64,000 nucleotides of DNA, from positions 248,001-312,000 of the forward strand of contig JAKZZE010000019.1 in the NCBI GenBank assembly GCA_024220505.1, in the 5' to 3' direction. This DNA comes from Rhizopus arrhizus. Taxonomy: Eukaryota > Mucoromycota > Mucoromycetes > Mucorales > Rhizopodaceae. Position 1 is the stretch's first letter. Each line of letters begins with the position of its first letter. The position numbers and the translations under genes were made by a program. Shown piece by piece: positions 40,693 through 52,800 of the stretch. The notes beneath the pieces are model-generated. The model saw only the letters and a program-made list of their open reading frames with translations, was not told the DNA's origin and did not search any database.

Positions 40693-43367
40693 CACTGCAA
40701 ATAATTGGTGATTTTCAGCGTTATCAGTCATTTGCAGTCATTTCTAACATCAAAATTTCAACGATTTGAACAACATTGAATAAACGAAAAAAATTAAAAT
40801 GCTCTGTATTGCACCTTTTTGAATTTTGAAAAAAGATTTAGGTGCGAAAAAAATAAAGAAATTTAATAATTTTATTATTTTTTTTGTGGTGTAAGTATCC
40901 ATAGAGTTATTCATGTTTTAAAAAAGTGTTTTTTTTTTTTTCAAATAGTCTCTTTTTGGAAAGCCTGTTCTCCTCTATCGTTGAAAGACCGATATTTTCT
41001 TTTTTTTTATTTTTGAGGGCAAGATGCGGAAAACAAAAACACATTATGATTATTTTGATCAAAAGAATACATATTAGGAAGGCAGTCTGTGATCTTTAGC
41101 TTAGCTCATTAGAAACGTGTAACAGAATGTAACAAAATAGTTGCGTTTGGGAAAAAAAAAAGAAGCTGAAAAATTAAAAGTAAAAAAAAAAAGACAATGT
41201 TAAAAAAAAAGACCTAGTAAGAAAAAAAAAAAAAAAAAAAGAGCATAGCAATAAAAGGTTCCTTATTCAAATAAAAACAATAACCTAACAGTAAACATGT
41301 TTTATAAAAATACAAATGCTTTTACATTATAACAAAAAAATACGTGTATATTCTAAAAAGAATAAAAAAAAAAGAAGCTTTGTTAACATCTTGTTACAAG
41401 GCAATTATAATTAATAGATACATGAACAGTTTTTTTTGTTTTTCAAGTAAATAGATTGCTTTATTATTTTTTTTATGACAAATAATATAAAAGAATATAT
41501 GTTTTTAAGCTTATACTAGTTCATTACTTACTTTATGTTTGCACATAGGTGTAATTTGCCATTAGCCATTAGCCATCAGCCATTAGAGATGTTAACATTG
41601 CCAGCTTCCTTTACCAAAAAGGGCTTTTCAACAACAAGCAACAATATAAGTTTGATATTCTTATAGTTTTATCGTGTTGGAAAGAACAACTTTGCTCATG
41701 AGGTTCATGTTCGTCATCCGAATGTGTCCCATTAGGAATTCCTAATGTATAAAAAAAAAAAAAAAAAAGAAACCGACATTAGACTTGGTTGTTATTTTTT
41801 TTTTTATGAACTTACATATGGTCAATACTTGAGCATTCTTTTTTATCTTTTGTACCTTTGTCATCTAGTGTATTCCATGAAACAAAACAAGGGAGAAAAA
41901 AAAAGAAGTTGTTTTTCTGCTATAATTTGTTGATACCGACCTTTTTTTTTTTATTTCAAGTAAAAATAAAATAAAATAAAATAATAACCTTCCTCCTAAA
42001 CATATTGCATTCAAGTAATAAAACTTGTTCAAGCAATGTATAAGTTATCTTTTGGGATACCATTAAATGTAAACTACATGAAAAGCAATTGTTTTTGTTT
42101 TCTAATATAGATAGACAGTGAATAAGTGTAACATTGGTAAAATAAGGCTACAAAAAAGCACTTTTCTTTTTTTTTTCTTTTTTTTATAAAAGGTAAGTTC
42201 TTAATATTACATATGTATTCTATTCCTATTCTAATGGTACTTGTACTTTAGTAAAGATGTATCGATTGCTTTTTTTATGGTTTAAATAGTCTTTATAAAG
42301 TCTCTTTCCCAGAATTGTAGTTGCTTCTTCTTTTATTTGTTGGTATAAGCTTGACTGGTATCTTTTTTTTTCATTTTTTTTTTCATGGTCCATCCAAAGC
42401 AAGGTACTATTACTTTTGCTACATATACTCAATAGCTAATAATTATTATAGATGCCTGCTGCTTCCTTTTTTTTACTTATTGGTAAAAGCTTAGCAAGTT
42501 TTCTTCCCCTTGTCTATCTAAAGAAAGGTACTATTGCTTTTACGATATATATACGATGGCTAATAATTATTATAGATAAATGCTGCTCTGCTTTGGCCTC
42601 TTTCTGTTTCTTTCCTGGTTTTTACTTTGGTTCTTAAGTACTGATGTACTTCCATCTTTTGCTTTAAGTGCCCTGGTCCTTGTGTCTTTGAATCCTAGAA
42701 TCCTTGGGCTTGCTTTTTTTTTTTTTTTTCTTTTGAGAACTTTTAAAGTTCCACGAGATTAATTGATGTATTTTTAGATTAGATGCTGCTATTCTGGTGA
42801 CATTAGGTAAGTCAAGTACACAGTTAAAACGCTACGAGCAAAGAAATATCATATTTTGTTATTATTATTTTATTCAAATAAAAATAAAGCTATTTTTTAT
42901 AAACAAAATCCCTATTTTTTTGTGTATATAAAGCAGTATTTATTGCAGTATGAATGGTCGATAAAGAAGTATATAAAGCAATATAAGTGGTTCATAAAGA
43001 AGTATATAAAGCAATATGAGTGGTTTATAAAAGAGCAAAAAGACAAATAAAGTAGTGTTTTACAAAGCGTGATTGGTTGCCAAGCACCATTAGATGTCAA
43101 ATTGATAATAAACAAGAGCCACAACGTAACTGATGAAAGGTCCACCTTGCAAGATCAGTTAACGAAAAAGTCTCCCAACAGTCTCCTGTGTTGGCCACAA
43201 ATCTTGAACCATCAATTAACCAAAGGACAAACAATAACTTACACGATTTGTGGCAGAGACAGGAGGCTGTGCGTGGATAAATCTCTTACCTGATTGTACA
43301 CGAATGTAAATTATTTTGCAAGATTGGTAAACGATTTGTTACCCAATTTACATTATTATTTGCAGTG
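40693..43367. mobile_element. CACTA-like element 2, non-autonomous
   Basis: Left end CACTGCAAATAATTGGTGAT is identical to element 1; right end reads ...TTATTTGCAGTG. The left kilobase matches 31250-32290 and the right part matches 37100-37246 plus 38880-40440, but both genes are missing: an internally deleted relative. The last 300 bp diverge from element 1. The right terminal repeat matches only at the tip, and flanking triplets (ATC before element 1's insertion, TGC after) do not agree, so the right end is less sure. Confidence 0.6.
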
Positions 43368-43887
43368 TGCCGACGTCATCAAAAAGCTGAGTAGAAGAGG
43401 TGTGCTTAAAGGTGTGCTTAAAGGTGTGCTGAATTGAGAAGAGAATTGGAATTTTTTAAAAATCTTAATCTTTATTCTTAAACTTTATTTTTTATAAAAC
43501 AAAACCTTAATTCCATTTTTGGGTTATTGTAACAAACAAATACTTATTGTCTCGATCCTTTGTGTTCACGTTCATTTAAATTTATATATAATCTTTATTG
43601 TATATTTTAACTGAACAATCCCTAAATACTACGTTTATTCTATTACGACTCGTGAAGAATCTGTTGACTTAATCTGAAGGAAGAGATTATTTTTGACGAA
43701 TATACTACAATATTATACTCAGAAGGAATTGGTGGAATTATTGCTATATTCAAATCAATCACTACGTGTAGCAGTAGAGCAACAAATATATATATCGAAA
43801 CCAGTAATATTATAACACCCAAGTACCAATTGTCTCAGATTGATACTATGGTGAATATTGGTAAACTCGATTTGAAAAGAATATTTT
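43368..43887. other. Spacer between elements 2 and 3
   Basis: About 520 bp without recognisable gene. Holds three tandem copies of GGTGTGCTTAAA-like 15-mers near 43399-43432. Confidence 0.4.
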
Positions 43888-44694
43888 CACTGCAAATAAT
43901 CGTTCCAATTAGGTACCGGATTGCGCAAGATTGCTCTTCTTTTGGGTAACGGATTGTTATTTTTTTTCCTGAAAAAAATTAAATCTTGCTGTATTGATCA
44001 TTTTCGAATTTTGAAAAAAGATTTAGATACGAAAAAAATAAAGAAATTTAACGATGTTATTATTTTATTTGTAGGGTAAATATTCATGGAGTTATTCACA
44101 TTTTTAAAGAAATGTTTTTTTTTACAAACGATCTTTTTTTGGAAAGCGTATTTCTCTCCATTGTTTAAAGGCCGATATTTTCTTTTTTTATTTTTGAGGA
44201 CAAAATGCGGAAAACAAAAGCACAATGTGATTATTTTGATCAAAAGAATACATATTTGGAAGGCAGTCTGTGATCTTTAGCTTAGTTCATTTGAAGCGTG
44301 TAACAGAACGTAACAAAATACAGTAAGGGACAAAATCAGTCCGTTTTTTGGTTTTTTCGCAATGCCTCGCCGGGAATTAAACTTAGGGCTTCGCTTTGCT
44401 GACGAAACATTTGCACGCAAGCTAGACAAAATTATTGGTGTAACCTAATTGCTTCTACCACCATTTTCTCTGTAGTTATGGCGGAAAAAGTGATTTTCCG
44501 TGATTGTTGCTAACGCCCGATTTTGCATTAGACACCATATCTCCAGAAACAGTCACTGGACTGACTTGAGATTTAGTTTGGTACGTCTTATGACGTCAGT
44601 GAACGCTAACGTGTTCTCATATTTTAGCTTCTTTTATTTTTTTACATTTTTTCTTTTTCCTCATTTACCTCATCTCAGATTAGCCAAACACGCC

Positions 44695-46056
44695 ATGACA
44701 GCAAAGAATGCCGACAAACATGCCCAAATTGAAAACATGTTGAACCACTCCATTCCATGGGATGTAATTAAAAAGAAAGTAGGCTGTGGAAAGTCCATGA
44801 TTCGAAGAATTTCAAGGAAAACCAAGTTGCAGTCAAAAAATAGCGCGGGTAGACATCGTTTACTCACACCTAGGGTGTCGTATTTACCTCATTAAATACT
44901 ATTATTCGTATGAGATTACTCAGATCTTATATAAGAAATAACAAGTACTGAATACATAATATTACTTATTACATATTCCTTAAAAGCTCATATACAATGT
45001 TTATATTGTTCAAGCTCAATACTAAAATTGACCTTGAACTCACTTCGGTCCCTGAATAATTTCATTTCCTATATAAAGGCGTAGTTTGATTAAATGGGTT
45101 CTCTCTCTCGTCTTGAAATCTAATAAAGAGGTTACATAGAGACTCATTCACTAGTTTTCAAGTACTATTTCCTTTCTTTTTTCTCACTTTATTATCTGCA
45201 AATATCTCATAGGGAGGAAACCAAAGCAGCTAGAGACATAAGACTTGGCTTATCTAAAAGCGCAGCCGATGCTTCCTTTGGCGTTAAAAAACCAGATCAA
45301 ATGGTCAATCCAAAAACAATTGCTCGTACTTTGAAACGCAAAGGTCTAAAATCGACTATGAAAAAGACGGTACTTCCACTTAATAATGACAAGCAAAAGG
45401 CACGATATGATTGGGCAAAGGCTCATAAAGACTGGTCCGAGACTGATTGGGAACGCGTTGTCTTTTCTGATGAGACAAAGATCCAAAAAAGAGGGTCTAA
45501 TGGCCTAGAATACGCTTGGAAAGAGGATAATGCACCTTATCGAGACCATCACTACAAAAAGAAACATGCTTATGGAGGAGGCGGGATCATGCTTTGGAGT
45601 TGCATAACTATACATGGAGGGGGCTACATGTCCTGGCTACAAAGTAATGTAAATGGTGAGCTATACACGTCAGTACTTGAGGAGGAATACAAGGAGACAT
45701 TGAAGTATTATGGCCTGCAAAGTAAGGACATGATCTTTCAACAAGATAATGCAAGCATCCATTGTGCTTCAGCTCCTTCAAAATGGTTCCAAAAGAACCA
45801 GATTAAGCTCCTGAGTTGGCCAGCATACTCCCCTGACCTTAACCCAATTGAAAATGCATGGGCCATGCTTAAAAAGAAGGAACAGATGACAAGACCACCT
45901 TCTTCTGTGGTTGAGACTGACCAAGCATTTTTTGACCGGGTTTCGAAGCTTTGGTATGACCTAGCAACTCCAGAGTACTGTAGAAACCTTATTCACTCTA
46001 TGCCCCGTCGAGTTCGGGACGTAATCCAGCGTAAGGGCCGCGATACCAAGTACTAA
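44695..46056 (+). pseudogene. Tc1-type transposase, split by a solo LTR
   Basis: The 5' part (44695-44875) encodes a helix-turn-helix DNA-binding domain (HSIPWDVIKKKVGCGKSMIRR); the 3' part (45215-46056) encodes the catalytic domain with VVFSDETKI, MIFQQDNASIH and DLNPIENAW, the last two Asp/Glu separated by 34 residues (DD34E). Leaving out the LTR and one copy of its target duplication gives 341 codons including stop in one frame, so the gene was intact when the LTR arrived. It would cut and paste the flanking mariner. Confidence 0.85.
44876..45209 (+). repeat. Solo LTR in mariner transposase
   Basis: 334 bp, TGTCGTATTT...AATATCTCA, flanked by a perfect 5-bp duplication TAGGG (44871-44875, 45210-45214). 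It has a TATA box (CCTATATAAAGGCG, about 45071) and AATAAAG for polyadenylation, so transcription is plus strand. Sequence differs from the LTRs of A-G and of the chromodomain element, so it marks another LTR family. Confidence 0.9.
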
Positions 46057-46264
46057 TCGAAATTCAAAAAAATAAAAATACATTATTTTCAATATATCTT
46101 CTTATAACATGGCGGAAAATAAAAAATACCATTTCCGACAAATATTGTCAACTTTGTTGAAGGAAGAGACAAATTTTTCGTCAGCAAAGCAGAGCTCTAA
46201 GCTTAATTCCCGGCGAGGCATTGCGAAAAAACCAAAAAACGGACTGATTTTGTCCCTTACTGTA

Positions 46265-48033
46265 TACTGTTTGATTAATAGCAACAATTGATGTTATTTA
46301 TACTTTTTGAATATACAAATTTTTACCGTTTGTTTTAATCGCAAGATTAAATAAAAAATTAAACAAAAAAACAATAGCAGCAATATAAAATTAAAATCCT
46401 TCTTTATTGCAGATTTCTTTATATTGCGAAAAGGCCTCGCTTTATGGATAAAAAGTTGGCATCTATTTATATTCTTTGTAAGCGTAGATATAAAAGATAT
46501 AGACTCGGTCACGATGTCGTGCTGAAGAACCAATGATTAAGCTAAAGCTTGTCGATGTTCTAATATATGCATCTGAAATTGAACAATAGAAATAATAACC
46601 AGTCAATTAACTTTGATCTAATTACTTTTGGGGTTGACAATTGATTAGACTCCCTAGGATGACAGATATTGATCTTATTGTTCTAAATTTGGAAAAGTGT
46701 GGAATTGTTCAATCATAGTTTAATCTTTTGTGTATCGTTATTTATTTTAATACAACTGATATCATATAGAAAATAACTATGTTTACAACACCGTTATTTC
46801 AATTCATCGGCTAAAAATAATAATACAAGGAGGATGAGAAGATGCAGGAAAGATAATGGATAAATATGACATGTTGTCTTCTTGACGAATCAATCAAGAA
46901 TGGTGTGAATTGTTCATTGATTTAACAATATTTATCAAATAGGATTACATTGATCTGCAATCCTTAAAAACAGGTTCCGATATGGTTCTTTAAATACCGA
47001 TATGAACAATACATCAAAGACGATCATTGCAGAAGTCTCATATTTATTTATAGAGATATGGTTTTACTATGATTCAGTAGTATTAAATTTATCTATGAGT
47101 ATTTACTTTTTGTATAAATACAACAAAAACTTTTATACAATTGATATGTCGCTTTATGAACTCCTTATATACAGCTTCAAAATCAAACAATAAGAACCTT
47201 TAATACTCAGTTTGAAGTTCCAGAGGAAGAACAAGTTTCAATTGATGTTGTTACATTACCGATATCATACAAGTGCCGCTAAACAAGAATAAATTTTTCA
47301 TCAAGTAAAATCAATTCAACTTTTGTGTTAAGATATTTGAATCTTTTCCCATCATATTCAGTATTATATTGATTGACTTACATAAGTGCACTACTTTACA
47401 AAAAAAAATGATGGAGTTCAGTTAAGTGTACTACGGTAATCCAAAAAAAAAAAAAAAAAAAAAAAGAAAAGGCAAAGTGATGATATTCTTAATCAAAGAT
47501 AGGACAAAAAGCTCATAAATAAAGGCATATATATTGAATAATAAATTGTAATTAGCGCACAAAGGCAAATGAATTAAAACATTTGAAATTGCCGTCTCAG
47601 CTAGATTTTTTTTTTTCAAAGTACTTAATCAAAAAAAAAATAATTCCAATTTCAGTGCAATTTCTAAAACCGCTTTTTATAACCCAAAGTAAATCTCTGT
47701 ATGCTCTATAAATAAAACGAAGATCCTGTAAGTAGGTTTGTTCAACTTAAGGCAATTTGTAAAAGTAAGTATTCTTTTGCAATTTCACTTTAACATTCTT
47801 TTTTTTTTAACATGCAAGTAATTCCAACATTGCTTTTTTTCACATGCAAGTAATTCCGACATTGCAATTGTCTAATTTCAACATTACTTTTTTTTTTTCT
47901 AAATCTATCAAGATGTTCTATTTTATTTCACTAACAATAACTCTTTCTTATAGTCTCTGTTATAAGCAATCTCGAGACATGTAAATTCACTTGATGTTAA
48001 TATTGTTGTTTCTTTTTGCAGTTAAAAATAAAA
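46265..48033. other. Interior of element 3, no gene recognised
   Basis: AT-rich, with an A run near 47442-47465 and only short frames. CATGCAAGTAATTCC blocks near 47813-47860 recur imperfectly. A GTAAGT at about 47765 and TTTTTGCAG at about 48013-48021 could bound an intron in the leader of the small ORF that follows. Confidence 0.4.
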
Positions 48034-48198
48034 ATGATTATCAAACCCATTCCCTTCTATTTTCTGCTTAGCTTTAGTCCTTTAAACATTGCACTATCAT
48101 CTTTGGTAGATGCTATTTTCCTTACGGTCAAAAAAAGAAATAACATTTTCTTTTTTCTTTTTTTTTTTTCCTTTTTCCTTGTTCATTTTTGTTTCTAG
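48034..48198 (+). CDS. Small ORF beginning MIIK, hydrophobic (element 3)
   Basis: A 54-codon frame starting MIIKPIPFYFLLSF, hydrophobic like a signal peptide or membrane helix, then Phe-rich. The matching position in element 4 has a frame starting MIIKILCLF (63446). It may be the first exon of a gene whose last exon is at 48416-48568. Weakly supported alone. Confidence 0.3.
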   Translation: MIIKPIPFYFLLSFSPLNIALSSLVDAIFLTVKKRNNIFFFLFFFSFFLVHFCF

Positions 48199-48415
48199 CT
48201 TTTATCTTTTATTTAACATTTATATTTATTACTTCCCTGTAGACCATTCTTTTATTTCAATTGTAAATAATTAATTTTACTCTTCGTTGGATAAAAGCAT
48301 TGAACTCATGTTCCCTTTCACAATTTAAGTAATGTTGCTCTCTATCTTTTCATTATAAACCTACAAAATTATTTTTTTTGGGTAGATGTACTATGTACTT
48401 TCTTTTTTTTTGCAG

Positions 48416-48568
48416 TATAGCAAATCGAGTATGCTTGGCAAGAGGAGGTCGCAGCTCAAGCAGTTAAATTTCCGAGCTTACAGTCCAATGGATTTACTTC
48501 ATTGACCTTTGTTGAAATTAAAAAATCATACACTGAATTTGAAAACTTTTAATTTTCCCAATTTATAA
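48416..48568 (+). pseudogene. Conserved exon with LNFRA motif (element 3 copy)
   Basis: Preceded by a good acceptor (TTTTTTTTTGCAG). The frame reads ...KQLNFRAYSPMDLL, one TGA at 48503-48505, then PLLKLKNHTLNLK and ends FPNL stop. Element 4 has the same pattern in frame without a stop (63820-63963). Conservation of residues and of the terminal PNL stop indicates a real protein-coding tail, dead in this copy. Confidence 0.5.
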
Positions 48569-49425
48569 GTTTGCATGGATTCATGTAGTACAAAAGAGAA
48601 AAAAAATTTTTTACAAGAAATACAATTTCTTTTTATTCAATATATAGATTATAAATATATACAGTAGGTCAAAAAATTGCTGCAAGGAATTGCAAAATAC
48701 CGGTTTTACAGCTGGTTGTCTATGGATACTGCATGAAACTATCTCAAACATTGATTGTTTGTACCTCACTAGAAGGGGCATTTATTCGTCGATTATCTGA
48801 TATGGGCAATAGTTATTGGTGGAATTTGATATTGTTAAAGGGAATTTTATAAACATCCGGCATTTTTTACTTGTTTACATATGTTTGGAATAACAAATTT
48901 TAATACGACCCAACCGGTTGTTATCATAATTTTTCACATTCTTGACATGATTAGAATGTTGCCAGTATATAAAAGCGCTTACAATTCCTTTATTCTAAAT
49001 TTTAAATTTTCTTATTTAACTTATTTCTCTTTTTTACCTTATTACCAATCGCATGCCTAAACGACTGCCAGAAGAAAAAGTAAACGATCTCAAGCAAGCA
49101 TTAACTGGATCCACATCAACGTACGATATTGCTAAGGAGGTTGGAGTACATGAATCAACTGTTAGTAGATACTCTAGGCGGTTGTTTTCAAATAGGACAA
49201 TGGGCTCAGCTGGTAGACCTACATTAGTCTCCAAAGTGACGAAGCGGCTAATCAAAAGAAAAGTCATTGAAGGGGTTCTAAAGACTGCCAAAGAGGTACA
49301 CCGGGAGCTGGTTCAACTTGGCTATGCTATCTCATACCAGTCAGCAATTAACGTCCTGAAATCAATGGAGTTCCATTCTTCAATAAAAAAAAAGAAGCCG
49401 TTTCTGACAAAAGCTCATATGCAGC

Positions 49426-49766
49426 TGTCATGTTTTGACATGTCAATAAGATACAGTCTTATCATTCTGGACTAAATCTTTACAAATGAGTTTGAATAAG
49501 AATAGAACCTGATAATTATCACTGCCCTAAACAGCCAAGTTTCACTTTCATCTCAACAGTTGATTATTAACATCAGTCTATAAAATTTTTCTTATACATG
49601 TCAAATCATATCGGTCGTAACTATTTTTGTCATCTAATCTCAGGTCTTGCTCAACTAATATAAATAGCCTTGAAATCTTTCTTTAATAAAAGTATTCGAC
49701 TTTAGAACTATTGTTCGGTCTCGTTAATTCTTCTTTATCTTATTTTTGAATACTTAAAACACTTCA
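49426..49766 (+). repeat. 5' LTR of chromodomain Gypsy element
   Basis: TGTCATGTTTTGACATG...AACACTTCA. The left end contains the small inverted repeat TGTCA/TGACA. TATAAATAG lies at about 49660, and AATAAAAG follows at about 49685. Confidence 0.95.
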
Positions 49767-49810
49767 TTTTTTTTTAACGCATTCTGAACTCTTGTTTAAA
49801 ATTGCAAAAT

Positions 49811-52800
49811 ATGGCTGACAACGATCAATCCACTCAAGTTCATTCCCTTAATGAAAAAGGTAACATTGATAAACAAGAAGAGACATCAAGAATCAGTGAA
49901 GACATAGAAATGGCTATTGTTGAAGAGGCTGCTTTTACTACTTCAAACCGTTTTGAATTAAAAGAAGATCCCTCTATTGATGCTGTTATGGGTCTAAGAG
50001 TTACGTTGACAGACCTTCGACAACAGATCGCTCGTGCTGTGGTGACTGGAGCTCCTCAAGAAGAGCTAACCAAGCTACAAGAGCAAGCAGTTAATATAAA
50101 GAACTGTATCCAGTTTTTAGATGATGCTCAAGCTTTTTGTATTACTCCTCCTACACCGGTAGGTAATGCTGCTTTCAGTTCTGGACTCTCAAGTACTGCT
50201 TTTAACCCTCGGTCAGCTCACATTATCCCACCCGATCTTCCTGTCTGGCAATGGAGTGGTAATATCTGGAGAAAAGATGCCGATGTACACGACTCGGTAG
50301 AAGACTTACTTGACACCTTCTCTTTAATCATTGAATCAAATGGTCTATCTGTTGATTCTAGTTGGTCTCGCCTGGTCCCAATCAAGATGAACCGAGATCA
50401 ACGGTCATGGTTTAACGAGGTTCTAAAAGGGCGTAGTTTGACTTGGTCTGAAGTGAGAAAAATCATTATCAAGACTTATGCCGCTCAAGACGTAGCTCAG
50501 GAATTAGAGTACATGGACCAGCTCTTATCTCTGAAAATGCTTTCAACCGAATCGATCGAAGCCTTTACTGATCGATTTCAACGTATTCGAAGGGCTGCTA
50601 AATGGGATGATGACATCAGGACTGCTTCCATTTATAAACGTGCTTTACCAGGCTTTTTACGTCAGGAGGTCTCTCGTTCCTTGTTAAACCTTGGTCGAGA
50701 TCAACAAGACTCTGTGGCAAAAGTTGCTGCCAAAGCACGAATGGTCCTGTCATCAAACCTTTGTTCAGAAACAGGCTCATCTAATCGTCAAGACTCCGGA
50801 TTAAAAACTTCATCCTCGCCTCTCCTTTCAAAAGGAACAGAAGCATCGAAGTACAATCCAAACAATTTGGAAATATCAAATAATCAACTTGCCAACCTTA
50901 AAAGAGTCTCTATGGGTAGCATGAAGAACAAGTTCCGCTGCGCCATCCATGGTATTGCCAATCATCCCACTGAAAGGTGCAATAAATACAAGGACTTGCT
51001 GAAGCAAAACTCTTCCTCGGTTACCTCTCTTCCTGCTACATCCAGTCGACCTTTATCATTCGTCTCTGCCGCCAAAAATTGTTATCGTTGCTCTGGTAAT
51101 GTTCCATGGTCCAAAGAACATGCTGCTCGCTGTCCTCGTGATAAGCCCTATCAAGGTCCAACTAAGGCCATACGTTCTGTTCGCTTGGATATCTCAAGGT
51201 CCAATGGTAACAAGCCCAACCTCACCATCACTCCTCAAGCTAGACCACAACAGGCATCTTCCAAGGTGTCTAGTGGTGATAGCAACTTGATGGACGTAGA
51301 TGACGATGGTTATCCAATTAATTATGATTGTAAGAAATTAACAAAACAGAATGAAGTATTTAAAAGTACTAACCATTCTTTAATTGTACCTATCACTATA
51401 GAAAATGTGAACACTATGGCCCTGGTTGATAGTGGTTCCTCTTTCAGCTCGATAGACACAAACTTTGTTAATAAATATAATATTGCAGTTGATAGAAATG
51501 TATCTGGTTCCGTTATACTTGCTGCAAGTGATAATGTTAGTAAACGTTTCGGTACAACCAAATTTCTATTAAGTGTTATTTACGGTGATAATGATAAAAA
51601 TCTTATTCATACATCCCATTCTTTTGAAGTCCTTCCTCTTTCCTTGGATACTGAAGTTGTAATAGGATTAGATCTGATGCACAAGTTAAACATTCTTGTT
51701 ACCAACTTAGCTATCAGACATCCTAATCTTGCACCAGTTATTGACAAAGAGATTACGGATGATACACCTGAACCTAACAAAGCTCCTTTCGGTACACCTG
51801 AGCAACAAGCTCATTTCCATAATGCTGTTAAACCATTTGTTGATCAAAATGCCTTAATACCAAAGAATTCATTCTGTACTGTACCAGAGTCAGTTATACG
51901 TTTAGATACTGTTAAAGGAAAAACTGCTTACCGTGCACCATATCGTACTCCTTTTAAATTACTACCAATCATGCGTGAATGTATTGACACTTGGTTAAAG
52001 GATGAAGTTATTGAACGTGCATCACCTAATTCAGACTGGAATTCTCCTTTAACATTGGCACCTAAGAAAGACTTGCTTGGTAATCTCACAGGACATCGAC
52101 CCTGTCTCGATCCTCGCTTGTTAAATTCTATTCTTGTGTCAAATGATAGACATCCTATTCCAAAGATTGAAGAGATTTTCGATCGATTACAAGGATCAAC
52201 TATTTTTACCACTCTTGATCTTCGACAAGCATTTCATCGATTCCAAATCTATGAGCCTGATCGTATTAAGACCACATTCACTTTTGAAGGTCAACAATAC
52301 CAATTTAGAGGTTGTCCATTTGGTTTGAAACATATTGCTTCCCGTTATCAACGAGTGATTAATATAGTGTTACGTGATTTACCTTATGCACAGGCTTTTG
52401 TTGATGATATCATCATATTTTCCAAGTCTTATGAGGAACACATCACACATGTGCAAAACATAATTCAGAGATTAACTAAAGTGAATTTGATCCTTAACCC
52501 AGACAAGTGTCATTTTGCGCAGTCTACTGTTTACTTGCTTGGTTTCTGTGTTGATGCCAAAGGGTCTCGACTCGATCCTCGTAAAGTTACAAACGCTTTG
52601 ACTTGGCCTAGACCTGCATCTGGAAAAGAGATTCAACGCTTTTTAGGACTGGTAAATTATTTTAGAAAATACTTGCCAAATATTTCTGAAGTCACTGCAC
52701 CTTTGGACAAATTACGTTTCGAAGGTAAACTTGATAAACTTTGGACATCTGAACAAGAAAGAGCTTTTGAAAAGATCAAGGCATTATTGTCTTCTGCGCC

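Larger units (their letters stand above)
44321..46262 (+). mobile_element. Tc1/mariner element 1 (DD34E)
   Basis: 1942 bp with terminal inverted repeats that match for at least 60 bp (start CAGTAAGGGACAAAATCAG) and remain similar further in, flanked by TA (44319-44320, 46263-46264). It contains a transposase gene split by a solo LTR at 44876-45209. It is inserted in element 3. Confidence 0.9.

Noticed and set aside
31250..43367. A simple tandem segmental duplication of 31-41 kb and 41-43 kb
   Set aside because: The repeats start and end at terminal inverted repeats, so they are two copies of one transposon family.
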